A stretch of 64,000 nt of DNA from positions 62,001 to 126,000 of the forward strand of contig NZ_JARVSF010000016.1 in assembly GCF_030209355.1 (NCBI RefSeq), read 5' to 3'. This document shows positions 1 through 7,831 of this stretch, one piece after another. Numbering within the stretch: position 1 is the first letter of the stretch; every line of letters begins with the position of its first letter. Under the pieces are notes generated by a model that did not search any database, had not been told where the DNA came from, and worked only from the letters and a program-made list of their open reading frames with translations. The translations under genes were made by a program, and so were the position numbers. Source of the DNA: Pseudarthrobacter sp. fls2-241-R2A-127 (lineage in GTDB: Bacteria > Actinomycetota > Actinomycetes > Actinomycetales > Micrococcaceae).

Positions 1-831
1 CCGGTCTGCCGTGGTGGCATCCTGCCAGCCGTTGCCACCCGAACGCTGCCATGCGCGTCCGGCGACATCAACCCGGGTCACCGACAAGTCCTTGGCGTTG
101 GCAACTGCCCACTGGGCGATGGACCATGCCATCGGGCCGTCGGCTTGCACCACCAAAGTGGCACCGTCAGCCGTTGAATCCACGCCGCCGTAGGCCTGCT
201 CCAGTTCGCCGGCCACCGCGGCCGCGTCCCCTGCGGCGGTGGCCGAGCGCAGCGTGCACCGTACGCCCTCCGGTGTCTGGCCGGTCAGGCCGGAGGCGAA
301 CGCCCGCCCCATGTCCTCGTGTTGGGCATAGGCCTCGGGATGGGCAGAGCGCTGGACCTGCTGGGCGGCGTCCGTGATGTCGAGTGTTTCGTACCCCGGA
401 ATCTTCACCAGTGCGTCGTAGAAGGCATTAACGGCGTAGTAGGGATCCATGATTTGCGCCTCGGTGCCCCAGCCCTGGGACGGCCGCTGCTGGAACAGCC
501 CCCGCGAATCCGGTCCGGCCTGGTCGCCGTGGCCGATGTTGCGGAGCTTTGATTCCTGCATGGCGGTGGCAATGGCGATGGTGGCCGCCCTGGCCGGCAA
601 TCCACGCCGCACGGCCACAGCGGTGATGAGGGCGGCGTTGGCCGCCTGGTCCGGCGCCAGTTCGCCAGTGCGGTTGCCGGCAGAGGCGGTGCAGCGTTCC
701 GAAACCAGGGTTTCGGAACGCTGCACGAAGTACACCGCGGTATAGACGCCGCCGACTGCCAGCGCGAGGGCAAGCAACAGCACCGCAAGGCGGCGCAGGC
801 CGCGCCTGCGCGCCACAGACAAGGGTGCCAC
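1..831 (-). CDS. Membrane-anchored lysozyme-like protein, C-terminus cut by window edge
   Basis: Not confidently nameable. The reading frame starts with GTG at 831, eight bases after the upstream gene on this strand would begin to overlap, and stays open to base 1, so at least 277 codons are present and the C-terminus is missing. Residues about 12-35 form one hydrophobic segment (signal anchor). Residues 91-122 contain MQESKLRN, then GLFQQRPSQGWG, the pattern of the lysozyme/soluble lytic transglycosylase fold, with E93 in the position of the catalytic glutamate. The remainder is Ala/Gly rich with no motif I know. Inference: an extracytoplasmic peptidoglycan-active or peptidoglycan-binding protein; relatives are often labelled hypothetical. 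It lies directly downstream of dapD on the same strand (7-base gap), so cotranscription is likely. Residues 36-48 are encoded by a near-perfect palindrome (689-726). Confidence 0.7.
   Translation of the reverse strand, partial: MAPLSVARRRGLRRLAVLLLALALAVGGVYTAVYFVQRSETLVSERCTASAGNRTGELAPDQAANAALITAVAVRRGLPARAATIAIATAMQESKLRNIGHGDQAGPDSRGLFQQRPSQGWGTEAQIMDPYYAVNAFYDALVKIPGYETLDITDAAQQVQRSAHPEAYAQHEDMGRAFASGLTGQTPEGVRCTLRSATAAGDAAAVAGELEQAYGGVDSTADGATLVVQADGPMAWSIAQWAVANAKDLSVTRVDVAGRAWQRSGGNGWQDATTADR
689..726. repeat. 18-bp perfect inverted repeat inside a coding region
   Basis: Bases 689-706 are the exact reverse complement of 709-726, with only AG (707-708) between the arms. It lies wholly inside the lysozyme-like gene, just after the membrane segment, and encodes VQRSETLVSERC. 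An mRNA hairpin of about 16-17 pairs would form. Confidence 0.9.
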
Positions 832-838
832 GGATCAA

Positions 839-1861
839 CTAGTTGGCGTGCAGGGCGTCGTTCAACTCAACGGTCTGGCCGGCACGGGGGAGTGCCTCGA
901 CGGCACCGGTGGTCGAGTTGCGGCGGAACAGCAGGTTGGGTACGCCCGAGAGTTCGGCGGCCTTGACGATCTTGGTGGTATCTTCGCCGACCTCGTCCTT
1001 GGGGCCGGGGATGCGTACCCGGGTGCCCGCCGTGACGTAGAGGCCGGCTTCGACGACGGAGTCGTCACCGATGCTGATACCCACGCCGGAGTTGGCACCG
1101 AGCAGTACACGCTCACCGATGGTGATCTTCTCCTTGCCGCCTCCGGACAAAGTGCCCATGATGGACGCTCCGCCGCCAACATCGCTGCCGTCGCCGGCGA
1201 CGACGCCGGCCGAAATGCGGCCCTCCACCATGGAGGTCCCCAGGGTTCCGGCGTTGAAATTGACGAAGCCTTCGTGCATGACGGTGGTGCCGGCGGCCAG
1301 GTGCGCGCCAAGGCGGACCCTGTCGGCGTCGGCAATCCGCACACCGGTGGGCACCACGTAGTCCACCATGCGCGGGAACTTGTCGATGCCGTAGACCGTG
1401 ACGGCGCCGCGGCGCCGCAGCTTGGCACGGGTCAGTTCGAAGCCTTCGACGGCGGCGGGACCGAAGTTGGTCCACACCACGTTGGGGAGCCTGCCGAAGA
1501 TGCCGTCCAGGTTGATGGTGTTGGGCTTGACGAGCCGGTGCGAGAGGAGGTGCAGGCGCAGGTAGGCGTCAGCGGTGTCGGCGGGGGCTTCATCGAGGTT
1601 GATCTGGACGAAGACCACCTTCTGTTCGGTACCGCGGTCCTCGTCTGCGCCGTTCTCGGCAATGCGGGTCAGGACTTCGTCTGCGTGCTCCACCGAACGG
1701 AGGTTCTCGGCGGCGACACCAAGCGCCGGTGCCGGGAACCAGACGTCCAGGACGCTTGCATCGCCAGTGGCGATGGTGGCAACGCCAAAGCCGTGGGCGG
1801 AACGGTCATCGGTGTCAGGGGTGAGGGTCTCGGGCACGGCAGAGGAAGCAGTCTCAGTCAT
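839..1861 (-). CDS. dapD: 2,3,4,5-tetrahydropyridine-2,6-dicarboxylate N-succinyltransferase
   Basis: Cytosolic enzyme of the succinylase branch of lysine/meso-diaminopimelate synthesis: succinyl-CoA plus tetrahydrodipicolinate gives N-succinyl-2-amino-6-ketopimelate. The 340-residue product has the N-terminal domain typical of the long actinobacterial DapD family ([20 protein letters not shown]) and a C-terminal half of hexapeptide-type turns ([40 protein letters not shown]) that fold as a left-handed beta-helix. Start chosen at ATG 1861: the frame is open far upstream, but TAGACT sits exactly 7 bases before this ATG and family similarity begins just after it. It is divergent from dapE, which catalyses the desuccinylation two steps later, with 51 bases between starts. 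Confidence 0.93.
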   Translation of the reverse strand: MTETASSAVPETLTPDTDDRSAHGFGVATIATGDASVLDVWFPAPALGVAAENLRSVEHADEVLTRIAENGADEDRGTEQKVVFVQINLDEAPADTADAYLRLHLLSHRLVKPNTINLDGIFGRLPNVVWTNFGPAAVEGFELTRAKLRRRGAVTVYGIDKFPRMVDYVVPTGVRIADADRVRLGAHLAAGTTVMHEGFVNFNAGTLGTSMVEGRISAGVVAGDGSDVGGGASIMGTLSGGGKEKITIGERVLLGANSGVGISIGDDSVVEAGLYVTAGTRVRIPGPKDEVGEDTTKIVKAAELSGVPNLLFRRNSTTGAVEALPRAGQTVELNDALHAN

Positions 1862-1868
1862 GTGCTCC

Positions 1869-1906
1869 AGTCTATCGAGGGGCGGGCAGGCGGTTCGAAC
1901 TAGACT
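1869..1906. promoter_or_regulatory. Divergent leaderless promoters for dapD and dapE
   Basis: A TAGACT hexamer on the minus strand (1874 to 1869) ends 7 bases before the dapD ATG, and an identical TAGACT on the plus strand (1901-1906) ends 6 bases before the dapE GTG. No Shine-Dalgarno precedes either start. Both mRNAs should begin at or next to the start codon. Inferred from spacing; not measured. Confidence 0.65.
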
Positions 1907-1912
1907 GGCTTC

Positions 1913-3049
1913 GTGACTGCTGAAACCGCCCCCGATTCGTCCCTGTCCATCCTTGACCTGAACCAGGACGTGGCGCTGCTGACCGCAGCAGTGATGGACA
2001 TCAACAGCGTGTCCGGCAACGAGAAGCAGCTCGCGGACGCCGTGGAGGCCGCCCTGGCGGAGATCCCCCGGTTGAGGGTGGTCCGCGATGGCGACGCCAT
2101 TATCGCCCGCACCGAACTCGGCCTGGGCGAGCGCGTAATCCTGGCCGGCCACCTGGACACCGTCCCGCTGCCCCTCACTGAGGGCTCCCGCGGCACGGTG
2201 CCCTCCACGTGGGACTCCGGAGTTCCGGGCGAGGGCGTCCTCTACGGCCGGGGAGCCACGGACATGAAGGGCGGCGTGGCGGTCCAGCTGGCCCTGGCGG
2301 CGAGCTTGTTCGACGGCGGCAGGCAGCCCAAGCGGGATGTCACCTTTGTGTTCTATGACCACGAAGAAGTGGAAGCCGTAAAGAGCGGGCTGGGACGCCT
2401 GGTCCGGAACCACGGCGACCTGTTGCAGGGCGACTTCGCGATCCTGCTGGAGCCGACAGACGGCACGGTGGAAGGCGGCTGCAACGGGACCAGCCGGTTC
2501 GAAGCCACCACGGTGGGGGAAGCTGCCCACTCGGCCCGCGCATGGATGGGCAGCAACGCCATTCACGCAGCGGCGCCCATCCTTGCCCGCCTTGCCGACT
2601 ATGAGCCACGTACCGTCAACGTTGACGGCCTCGATTACCGCGAAAGCCTTAATGCGGTCAAGATCAACGGCGGGACTGCCGGCAACGTCATCCCCGACCG
2701 CTGCGTGGTGGAGATCAACTACCGGTTCGCCCCGGACAAGTCCCCGGACCAGGCGGAGGCCCACGTACGGGAGTTGCTGGCCGGCTTCGACGTGGTCCGC
2801 ACCGATGCCGCCGCCGGTGCGAGGCCCGGCCTTCAGCACCCTGCTGCCGCCTCCTTTGTTGCCGCCGTGGGTGCGGAGCCCAAGCCAAAATACGGCTGGA
2901 CCGACGTCGCGCGTTTCAGCGAGCTGGGGATCCCTGCGGTGAACTTCGGCCCTGGCGATCCGTTGCTGGCACACAAGGACAACGAACACGTCTCGGCCGA
3001 CGCGATCCGTACCTGCCTCCGCGCCCTGGAGGGGTGGCTCGCCGGCTAA
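1913..3049 (+). CDS. dapE: Succinyl-diaminopimelate desuccinylase
   Basis: M20-family dizinc peptidase that hydrolyses N-succinyl-LL-2,6-diaminopimelate to LL-DAP and succinate. The 378-residue product shows the metal ligands and catalytic residues in order: GHLDTVP (H80, with D82), GATDMKGG (bridging D117), DHEEVE (catalytic and ligand glutamates near 151-152), and later [15 protein letters not shown] with the last histidine near the C-terminus. A dimerisation insert lies in the middle. Start is GTG 1913, supported by the TAGACT element 6 bases upstream; there is no alternative with a Shine-Dalgarno. Paired divergently with dapD of the same pathway. A strong hairpin follows the gene. Confidence 0.94.
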   Translation: MTAETAPDSSLSILDLNQDVALLTAAVMDINSVSGNEKQLADAVEAALAEIPRLRVVRDGDAIIARTELGLGERVILAGHLDTVPLPLTEGSRGTVPSTWDSGVPGEGVLYGRGATDMKGGVAVQLALAASLFDGGRQPKRDVTFVFYDHEEVEAVKSGLGRLVRNHGDLLQGDFAILLEPTDGTVEGGCNGTSRFEATTVGEAAHSARAWMGSNAIHAAAPILARLADYEPRTVNVDGLDYRESLNAVKINGGTAGNVIPDRCVVEINYRFAPDKSPDQAEAHVRELLAGFDVVRTDAAAGARPGLQHPAAASFVAAVGAEPKPKYGWTDVARFSELGIPAVNFGPGDPLLAHKDNEHVSADAIRTCLRALEGWLAG

Positions 3050-3093
3050 TCCGCACTGCTGCCCAGGAGGCGCGTGGCCGGACACGAAACGCA

Positions 3094-3129
3094 CGAAGGG
3101 CCCGGAACCTGACGGTTCCGGGCCCTTCG
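3094..3129. terminator. Bidirectional terminator between dapE and gluD
   Basis: Perfect inverted repeat with 16-bp arms (3094-3109 and 3114-3129) around a TGAC loop, rich in G and C. It sits between convergent genes; no long T-run follows on either side. Confidence 0.8.
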
Positions 3130-3151
3130 CGTCGGCGGCGCTGCCGGGTTG

Positions 3152-4003
3152 CTACACCTCGGCAGGAACAGCAGCGGCCGGGGTGACCGCTGCGCCGGGC
3201 TTGCGGGAAAGCCTGCGCTCCAGCCACTTGGCGAAAGCCGCCAGGATCAGGCACATCCCCACGTAGAGCACGGCGGCCACGATGGCTGCCGGGATGATCG
3301 GGGACCCATACTGAATCTGGCTGCCAAAGTACTTCGCCTGGAAGAGGATCTCGTTGTAGGTCACGATGAACCCGAGGGCGGTGTCCTTCAGGATGACCAC
3401 CAGCTGGGAAATGATGACCGGAAGCATGGACCGGACCGCCTGCGGCAGCAGGATGCTGGTCATGACCTTGCTCTTGGGCAGGCCGATCGCGTAGCCGGCC
3501 TCGCTCTGGCCGCGCGGCAGCGACTCGATGCCGGCGCGGAACACCTCGGCCAGGACCGATCCGTTGTACAGCACCAGCCCGGCGACCACCGCGGTGAAGG
3601 GCGTGATGCCCTGGACTCCGACGGTGGGCAGGCCGTAGTAGAAGATCATCATGAGGATCAGCAGCGGAACGGCGCGGAACAGTTCCGTGAAGCCGTAGCA
3701 GGGAGCGCTGATCCAGCGACGGTCGGACAACCGGCCAAAGGCCAGGAGTACGCCCAGGACCAGGCTCAGTACCGCTGCGGTGGCGAAAGCGGAGAGCGTG
3801 GCTCCGACCGACTGGGCGATGGTCTGCTGCACCAGCGGGAAGGTGAACAACTGCCACTTCTTCGCCTCGAACTGGCCGCTTTGGGCGAAGCGCAGGACGA
3901 CGAATCCGACGATCAGCAGGATCACCAGGGCGGTGACGACACCAAGAATCCGGTACCGGGACCGTGCCTTGGGGCCGGGAGCGTCAAAAAGGATTGAACT
4001 CAT
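3152..4003 (-). CDS. gluD: Amino-acid (glutamate-type) ABC transporter permease, GluD-like
   Basis: Inner-membrane subunit of a polar amino-acid importer of the HisM/HisQ family. 283 residues with an N-terminal cytoplasmic stretch, one early hydrophobic segment (ILGVVTALVILLIVGFVVL) and then a permease core with the EAA-type loop (AGIESLPRGQSEAGYAIGLP) that contacts the ATPase. The longer upstream in-frame start at 4018 is less likely: ATG 4003 overlaps the gluC stop as ATGA and has GGAAGG about 8 bases before it. Last gene of gluABCD, so translation is probably coupled to gluC. The GluC/GluD pair forms the heterodimeric pore. Substrate is assigned from the Corynebacterium gluABCD order, not from binding residues. 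Confidence 0.85.
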   Translation of the reverse strand: MSSILFDAPGPKARSRYRILGVVTALVILLIVGFVVLRFAQSGQFEAKKWQLFTFPLVQQTIAQSVGATLSAFATAAVLSLVLGVLLAFGRLSDRRWISAPCYGFTELFRAVPLLILMMIFYYGLPTVGVQGITPFTAVVAGLVLYNGSVLAEVFRAGIESLPRGQSEAGYAIGLPKSKVMTSILLPQAVRSMLPVIISQLVVILKDTALGFIVTYNEILFQAKYFGSQIQYGSPIIPAAIVAAVLYVGMCLILAAFAKWLERRLSRKPGAAVTPAAAVPAEV

Positions 4004-4647
4004 CGTGAAACCTTCCACTTTTGTTCAAGCTTTCGCTGCAGCGCGGAAAGGATGAAGACAAGGATGATGAACACCAGGGCGACCCAGAGCAGACCCGTCA
4101 GCGCGGGCTCGCCACGCTCGGAGAGGTTTGCGCGGATGGCACCGGCTTCAAAGACGGAGAAACCGGCGGCGACGGTGGTGTTCTTGAGCAGGGCGATGAA
4201 CACGCTGAACATCGGCGGGATGACAGCGCGGAAAGCCTGCGGCAGGATCACGAGGGTCAGTGTCTGGGTGAACGGCAGGCCGATGGCCCGGGCAGCCTCG
4301 GCCTGGCCTACCGGCACCGTGTTGATGCCGGAGCGGACCGCTTCGGCCACGTAGGTGGCGGTGTACAGGCTCAGGCCAATGATGGCGGCAGTGGTGAAGT
4401 CGATCGGCACCAGGCCCAGCTTCGGGTACCCGAGGGCAAAGAAGAACAGAACCAGCGTCAGCGGGGTGTTGCGCACTATGTTGACATAGAGCGTTGCCGT
4501 GGCGCGCATGGCCGGGACGGGGGAGACCCGGAGTGCCGCAACGACGGTGCCGAGGACCAGGGCGAAAATCGCCGAGAAGAAGAAAAGTATGAGCGTGTTC
4601 CGGAAGCCCGTAATGAAGAGATCCGAATTGTTCAGCAGCGTATTCAC
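4000..4647 (-). CDS. gluC: Amino-acid (glutamate-type) ABC transporter permease, GluC-like
   Basis: 215-residue membrane subunit of the same importer. Hydrophobic segments are visible at residues about 14-35 (GFRNTLILFFFSAIFALVLG), 50-75, 85-105 and near the C-terminus; the ATPase-contact loop reads GINTVPVGQAEAARAIGLP. GTG start at 4647. It follows gluB after a 62-base gap holding a strong hairpin, and overlaps gluD by four bases. No ATP-binding or solute-binding motif, as expected for a pore subunit. The two permeases share the loop pattern but are only partly similar, consistent with a heterodimer. Confidence 0.85.
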   Translation of the reverse strand: MNTLLNNSDLFITGFRNTLILFFFSAIFALVLGTVVAALRVSPVPAMRATATLYVNIVRNTPLTLVLFFFALGYPKLGLVPIDFTTAAIIGLSLYTATYVAEAVRSGINTVPVGQAEAARAIGLPFTQTLTLVILPQAFRAVIPPMFSVFIALLKNTTVAAGFSVFEAGAIRANLSERGEPALTGLLWVALVFIILVFILSALQRKLEQKWKVSR

Positions 4648-4672
4648 AGAATCGTCGCTTTCGACAGTGGAA

Positions 4673-4700
4673 GAGGGGGCGGCTGCATGGCCGCCCCCTC
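4673..4700 (-). promoter_or_regulatory. Intercistronic hairpin between gluB and gluC
   Basis: 11-bp perfect arms (4673-4683 and 4690-4700) around a six-base loop, directly after the gluB stop. Such hairpins after binding-protein genes commonly stabilise the upstream message or partly terminate, giving more binding protein than permease. That role is inferred. Confidence 0.65.
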
Positions 4701-4709
4701 AACTTTGGT

Positions 4710-5612
4710 TTAGTAGTTCTCTACCTTGGGCTGTTCGACCTTCGTGCCCGACTGGCCCAGCGTCTGGTCGTAGATCTTCTGCCACACAGAGTTACCGTCG
4801 GTGAACGTCTTGTTCATGAACTGACGCAGCGCGGTGTCGCCCTTCTTCAGGCCGACGCCGTACTTCTCGGTGGTGAACGGCTGGCCGACAACCTTCAGGC
4901 TGTCCGGTTCCTGGGCGGCGTAGCCGAGCAGGATGGCCTGGTCCGTGGTGACCGCGTCGACCTGGCCGCTCTTGAGCGCCTCGACGCACTGCGAGTAGGT
5001 ATCGAACTCAGTGGTCTTGGTGTCCGGGAAGTTTGCCTTGATGTTCTGGATCGGGGTGGACCCCGTGGCCGAGCAGACGTTCTTCCCCGAAAGGTCCTTC
5101 TCGCTGTTGATGCTGGAGTTGTCCTTCTTCACCAGCAGGCCCTGCCCGGTGACGAAGTAGGGTCCGGCGAAATCGATCAGCTGCTTGCGCTTGTCCGTGA
5201 TGGAGTAGGTGCCCACGTAGTAGTCGATGTCACCGTTGGTGATGGCGGACTCGCGGTTGGCGGACGGGATCGGCTTGAACTCGATCTTGTCCTTGCTGAC
5301 GCCCAGGGACGCTGCCATCCACTTCGCGATTTCGATGTCGAAGCCGGTGTATTCACCGGTGGCTGCGTCCTTGAAGCCGAGGCCGGGCTGATCCTGCTTG
5401 ACGCCGATGCGGATCTTGCCGCTGGACTTGATCGCGTCGTAGGTGGGGCTGCCCGTGAGGGTGACGTTGTCGGCAACCTTGTACGGGGCCTCGTCCGTGC
5501 CGGAGGAAGCCGTGCCGCCGCTTCCGGAACCACCACAAGCGCTGAGGGAAAGAGCCAGCGCCGCGGTTGCCGCGACGAGCAGTGGCTTCTTTCGGGTAAA
5601 GAGGTTCTTCAT
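4710..5612 (-). CDS. gluB: Glutamate-type ABC transporter substrate-binding lipoprotein
   Basis: Extracytoplasmic solute-binding protein of family 3. The 300-residue precursor has a basic N-terminus, a hydrophobic stretch and a lipobox LSAC, so it is expected to be lipid-anchored at the Cys near residue 26. The mature part carries family-3 features: IRIGVKQDQPGLGFKD, GFDIEIAKWMAASLG and YYVGTYSITDKRKQLIDFAG. ATG 5612 is preferred over the adjacent TTG at 5615 because AAAGG lies 7-8 bases upstream. Placed between gluA and gluC, it should deliver the amino acid to GluCD. Glutamate specificity is inferred from gene order. Confidence 0.88.
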   Translation of the reverse strand: MKNLFTRKKPLLVAATAALALSLSACGGSGSGGTASSGTDEAPYKVADNVTLTGSPTYDAIKSSGKIRIGVKQDQPGLGFKDAATGEYTGFDIEIAKWMAASLGVSKDKIEFKPIPSANRESAITNGDIDYYVGTYSITDKRKQLIDFAGPYFVTGQGLLVKKDNSSINSEKDLSGKNVCSATGSTPIQNIKANFPDTKTTEFDTYSQCVEALKSGQVDAVTTDQAILLGYAAQEPDSLKVVGQPFTTEKYGVGLKKGDTALRQFMNKTFTDGNSVWQKIYDQTLGQSGTKVEQPKVENY

Positions 5613-5629
5613 CAAATACCTTTCATTGG

Positions 5630-5650
5630 CCGGCCGCCCGCGGCGGCCGG
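5630..5650 (-). promoter_or_regulatory. Hairpin between gluA and gluB
   Basis: CCGGCCGCC and GGCGGCCGG (5630-5638 and 5642-5650) form a 9-bp stem with a CGC loop in the 53-base gap. It ends about 17 bases before the gluB ATG and could protect or set a new 5' end for the gluBCD message. Function inferred. Confidence 0.5.
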
Positions 5651-5665
5651 AGGGGTGCGGTGTGC

Positions 5666-6421
5666 TTAGTGGGTGAGGAGCTTGGACAGGAAGTCCTTGG
5701 CGCGGTCGCTCTTGGGGTTGGTGAAGAATTCCTCCGGCGACTCGTCTTCGACGATCTGGCCGTCCGCCATGAAGACCACGCGGTCGGCAGCCTTGCGGGC
5801 GAAGCCCATCTCGTGGGTAACCACGATCATGGTCATGCCTTCCTTGGCCAGCTGGACCATGACGTCCAGCACCTCGTTGATCATCTCGGGGTCGAGCGCG
5901 GAGGTGGGCTCGTCGAACAGCATCACCTTTGGCTTCATTGCCAAGGCACGGGCAATTGCGACGCGCTGCTGCTGGCCGCCGGAGAGCTGGGCGGGAAGCT
6001 TGGGCGCCTGCTGGCCGACGCCGACGCGCTCCAGGAGGGCCATTGCTTCCTTTTCAGCCGCCGCCTTGGACACGCCCTTGACCTTGATGGGGCCAAGCGT
6101 GACGTTTTCAAGGATGGTCTTGTGGGCGAACAGGTTGAAGGACTGGAAAACCATTCCGACGTCGGCGCGGAGCTTGGCCAGCTCCTTGCCTTCTTCCGGC
6201 AGGACCTTCCCGTCGATGCTGATGGTTCCGCCCTCAATGGTCTCCAGGCGGTTGATCGCCCGGCAGAGGGTGGACTTACCGGAGCCCGAAGGTCCGATGA
6301 CCACAACAACCTCGCCCTTGCGGACCTGGAGGTTGATGTCCTTCAGAACGTGCAGCTGGCCGTAATGCTTATTAACGGCGTTCAGGGTGACGAGAGCATC
6401 GCCGGGCACATGAGTAGTCAT
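5666..6421 (-). CDS. gluA: Polar amino-acid ABC transporter ATP-binding protein
   Basis: ATPase that powers the importer from the cytoplasmic face. 251 residues with Walker [10 protein letters not shown] (43-51), the Q-loop region [12 protein letters not shown], signature [16 protein letters not shown], Walker [13 protein letters not shown] and the switch histidine in [11 protein letters not shown]. Full length for the GlnQ/GluA family. ATG 6421 is chosen over a start eight codons upstream because TAGATT lies 7 bases before it. First gene of the four-gene unit gluA-gluB-gluC-gluD, the order known in Corynebacterium glutamicum. Confidence 0.92.
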   Translation of the reverse strand: MTTHVPGDALVTLNAVNKHYGQLHVLKDINLQVRKGEVVVVIGPSGSGKSTLCRAINRLETIEGGTISIDGKVLPEEGKELAKLRADVGMVFQSFNLFAHKTILENVTLGPIKVKGVSKAAAEKEAMALLERVGVGQQAPKLPAQLSGGQQQRVAIARALAMKPKVMLFDEPTSALDPEMINEVLDVMVQLAKEGMTMIVVTHEMGFARKAADRVVFMADGQIVEDESPEEFFTNPKSDRAKDFLSKLLTH

Positions 6422-6428
6422 AGGAACG

Positions 6429-6434
6429 AATCTA
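6429..6434 (-). promoter_or_regulatory. -10 element of a likely leaderless gluABCD transcript
   Basis: TAGATT (read 6434 to 6429) with a 7-base spacer to the gluA ATG and no Shine-Dalgarno in between. Confidence 0.6.
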
Positions 6435-6513
6435 GCGAACAACGGTGGGTTATGACGCCAATCACCCCAAGATGGCGCCGATCGTGATTCAAGAGATACC
6501 TGGAGTTGGAGGT

Positions 6514-6519
6514 TAGCCT
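6514..6519 (+). promoter_or_regulatory. -10 element of a leaderless transcript for the LOG-family gene
   Basis: TAGCCT with a 6-base spacer (AGGGGA) to ATG 6526. The purine run touches the ATG and is too close to act as a Shine-Dalgarno. Confidence 0.55.
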
Positions 6520-6525
6520 AGGGGA

Positions 6526-7308
6526 ATGAGTACCAACGCTGATCCGGCCAAGATGTCCCAGCCACGCCGCAAAGGGCCCTTGGAGCTGCGCCGCAAGCAG
6601 GCCGCCGTGGAAATGTCCGACCAGCATCTGCTCGACACCAAAGGCCCCGGCCAATTCGTCCATACCGACCCCTGGCGGGTCCTGCGGATCCAAAGTGAAT
6701 TCGTCGAAGGATTTGGTGCCCTGGCGGACATCGGGAAGGCCGTCAGCGTTTTTGGTTCGGCCCGGACAAAACCCGGCAGCAAGTACTACGAAATGGGCGT
6801 GGAGGTGGGGCGCAAGCTCGCCGAGGCCGGCGTTGCAGTCATTACCGGCGGCGGACCCGGGTCCATGGAGGCGGCCAACCGCGGAACGGTGGAAGGCAAC
6901 GGCGTGTCCGTGGGCCTCGGCATCGAACTGCCCTTCGAACAGGGCCTGAACCAGTGGGTGGACCTGGGCATAAACTTCCGTTATTTCTTTGCCCGCAAGA
7001 CCATGTTCGTCAAGTACGCGCAGGGTTTCATCGTGCTGCCGGGCGGCCTGGGCACCCTGGACGAGCTGTTCGAAGCCATGGTCCTGGTCCAGACGCGGAA
7101 GGTGACATCATTCCCGATCGTGCTCCTCGGCGTCGAATTTTGGGGGCCGATGATCGAATGGATCCGGAGCACCCTGGTGGCCGAAGGAATGGTCTCGGAG
7201 AAGGACCTGGACCTGATCCAGCTCGTCGACGACCCCGCCGAAGCGGTGGACCGCGTGCTTCATGTCGCCGTGACTCCGTCGCTGAACGGTGAGCAGCGCC
7301 CGGAGTAA
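6526..7308 (+). CDS. LOG-family protein (TIGR00730; probable nucleotide phosphoribohydrolase)
   Basis: Rossmann-like cytosolic protein of the lysine-decarboxylase-like/LOG family, whose studied members hydrolyse cytokinin riboside 5'-monophosphates or other nucleotide monophosphates to base plus ribose 5-phosphate. 260 residues. Motifs: VFGSAR near 75-80, GGGPGSMEAANRG (108-120) and the hallmark PGGLGTLDE (172-180). The first 60 residues are basic and probably flexible. ATG 6526 is supported by TAGCCT six bases upstream. The old family name lysine decarboxylase is misleading. True substrate unknown here. The mycobacterial relative also lies near dapD/dapE, as far as I recall. Confidence 0.85.
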   Translation: MSTNADPAKMSQPRRKGPLELRRKQAAVEMSDQHLLDTKGPGQFVHTDPWRVLRIQSEFVEGFGALADIGKAVSVFGSARTKPGSKYYEMGVEVGRKLAEAGVAVITGGGPGSMEAANRGTVEGNGVSVGLGIELPFEQGLNQWVDLGINFRYFFARKTMFVKYAQGFIVLPGGLGTLDELFEAMVLVQTRKVTSFPIVLLGVEFWGPMIEWIRSTLVAEGMVSEKDLDLIQLVDDPAEAVDRVLHVAVTPSLNGEQRPE

Positions 7309-7381
7309 GCCCGGGACCCGGTCGGGCGGATCCGGGCCGTGGGCCACCGGCCCGGCACGCTGGATCTGGCACGATGGGACT

Positions 7382-7831
7382 GTGAGTTTCTTTCTGGTAT
7401 TCCTCGCCGTCGTCCTGGTGGCAGCGGTCCTGTGGGTCGGCCTGGGCCGGCGCTCCCGCGGCGCCGGGCTGCCTTCCCTGCTGGCCGGCGGGCTTGAGGA
7501 CCCGCCCGCAAACCTCCCGCCCGTGCTGTTGCCCGAACAGGCCGGACCGGAGGATGTGAATCAGCTGCGGTTCTCGCTGGGCCTGCGCGGCTACCGGATG
7601 GACCAAGTTGACCAGGTCCTGGAGGACCTGCGGGACCAGCTCGCCGCCAGGGACAGGGACGTGGCGGAGCTCCGCAGCCGGCTCGCAGCGATCGAACACG
7701 GCAAGACGGATCAGGATTCCGACGCCGGGCCGGCCGCCCCCGCAGACCCGGAACGGGCTGACCCGGGCACCGCCGGCGCTGCGGCCTCAGAGGCCCGCGG
7801 CACCGCCGTGCCGGGGACGGGCGGCCTGTGA
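7382..7831 (+). CDS. Small membrane-anchored DivIVA-domain protein
   Basis: 149 residues. The N-terminus is a single hydrophobic helix (FFLVFLAVVLVAAVLWVGLG, from residue 3). After a Pro-rich linker comes a short DivIVA-type motif, LRFSLGLRGYRMDQVDQVLE, followed by a probable coiled coil (RDQLAARDRDVAELRSRLAA), and an acidic/Ala tail. DivIVA-like proteins recognise curved membrane or scaffold polar growth and septation; this one is much shorter than DivIVA/Wag31, so it may be an accessory protein. GTG 7382 is chosen because CACGAT lies 6 bases upstream and the hydrophobic helix starts there; an upstream in-frame start would add a low-complexity extension. Its stop overlaps the next start as GTGA. 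Confidence 0.75.
   Translation: MSFFLVFLAVVLVAAVLWVGLGRRSRGAGLPSLLAGGLEDPPANLPPVLLPEQAGPEDVNQLRFSLGLRGYRMDQVDQVLEDLRDQLAARDRDVAELRSRLAAIEHGKTDQDSDAGPAAPADPERADPGTAGAAASEARGTAVPGTGGL

Noticed and set aside
839..3094. 751-residue extended DapD
   Set aside because: The upstream extension runs through dapE on the opposite strand and beyond the TAGACT promoter; similarity starts at ATG 1861.
4673..4700. Full terminator ending the operon after gluB
   Set aside because: gluC and gluD continue on the same strand without a new promoter that I can see, so the hairpin more likely acts as a partial terminator or mRNA stabiliser.
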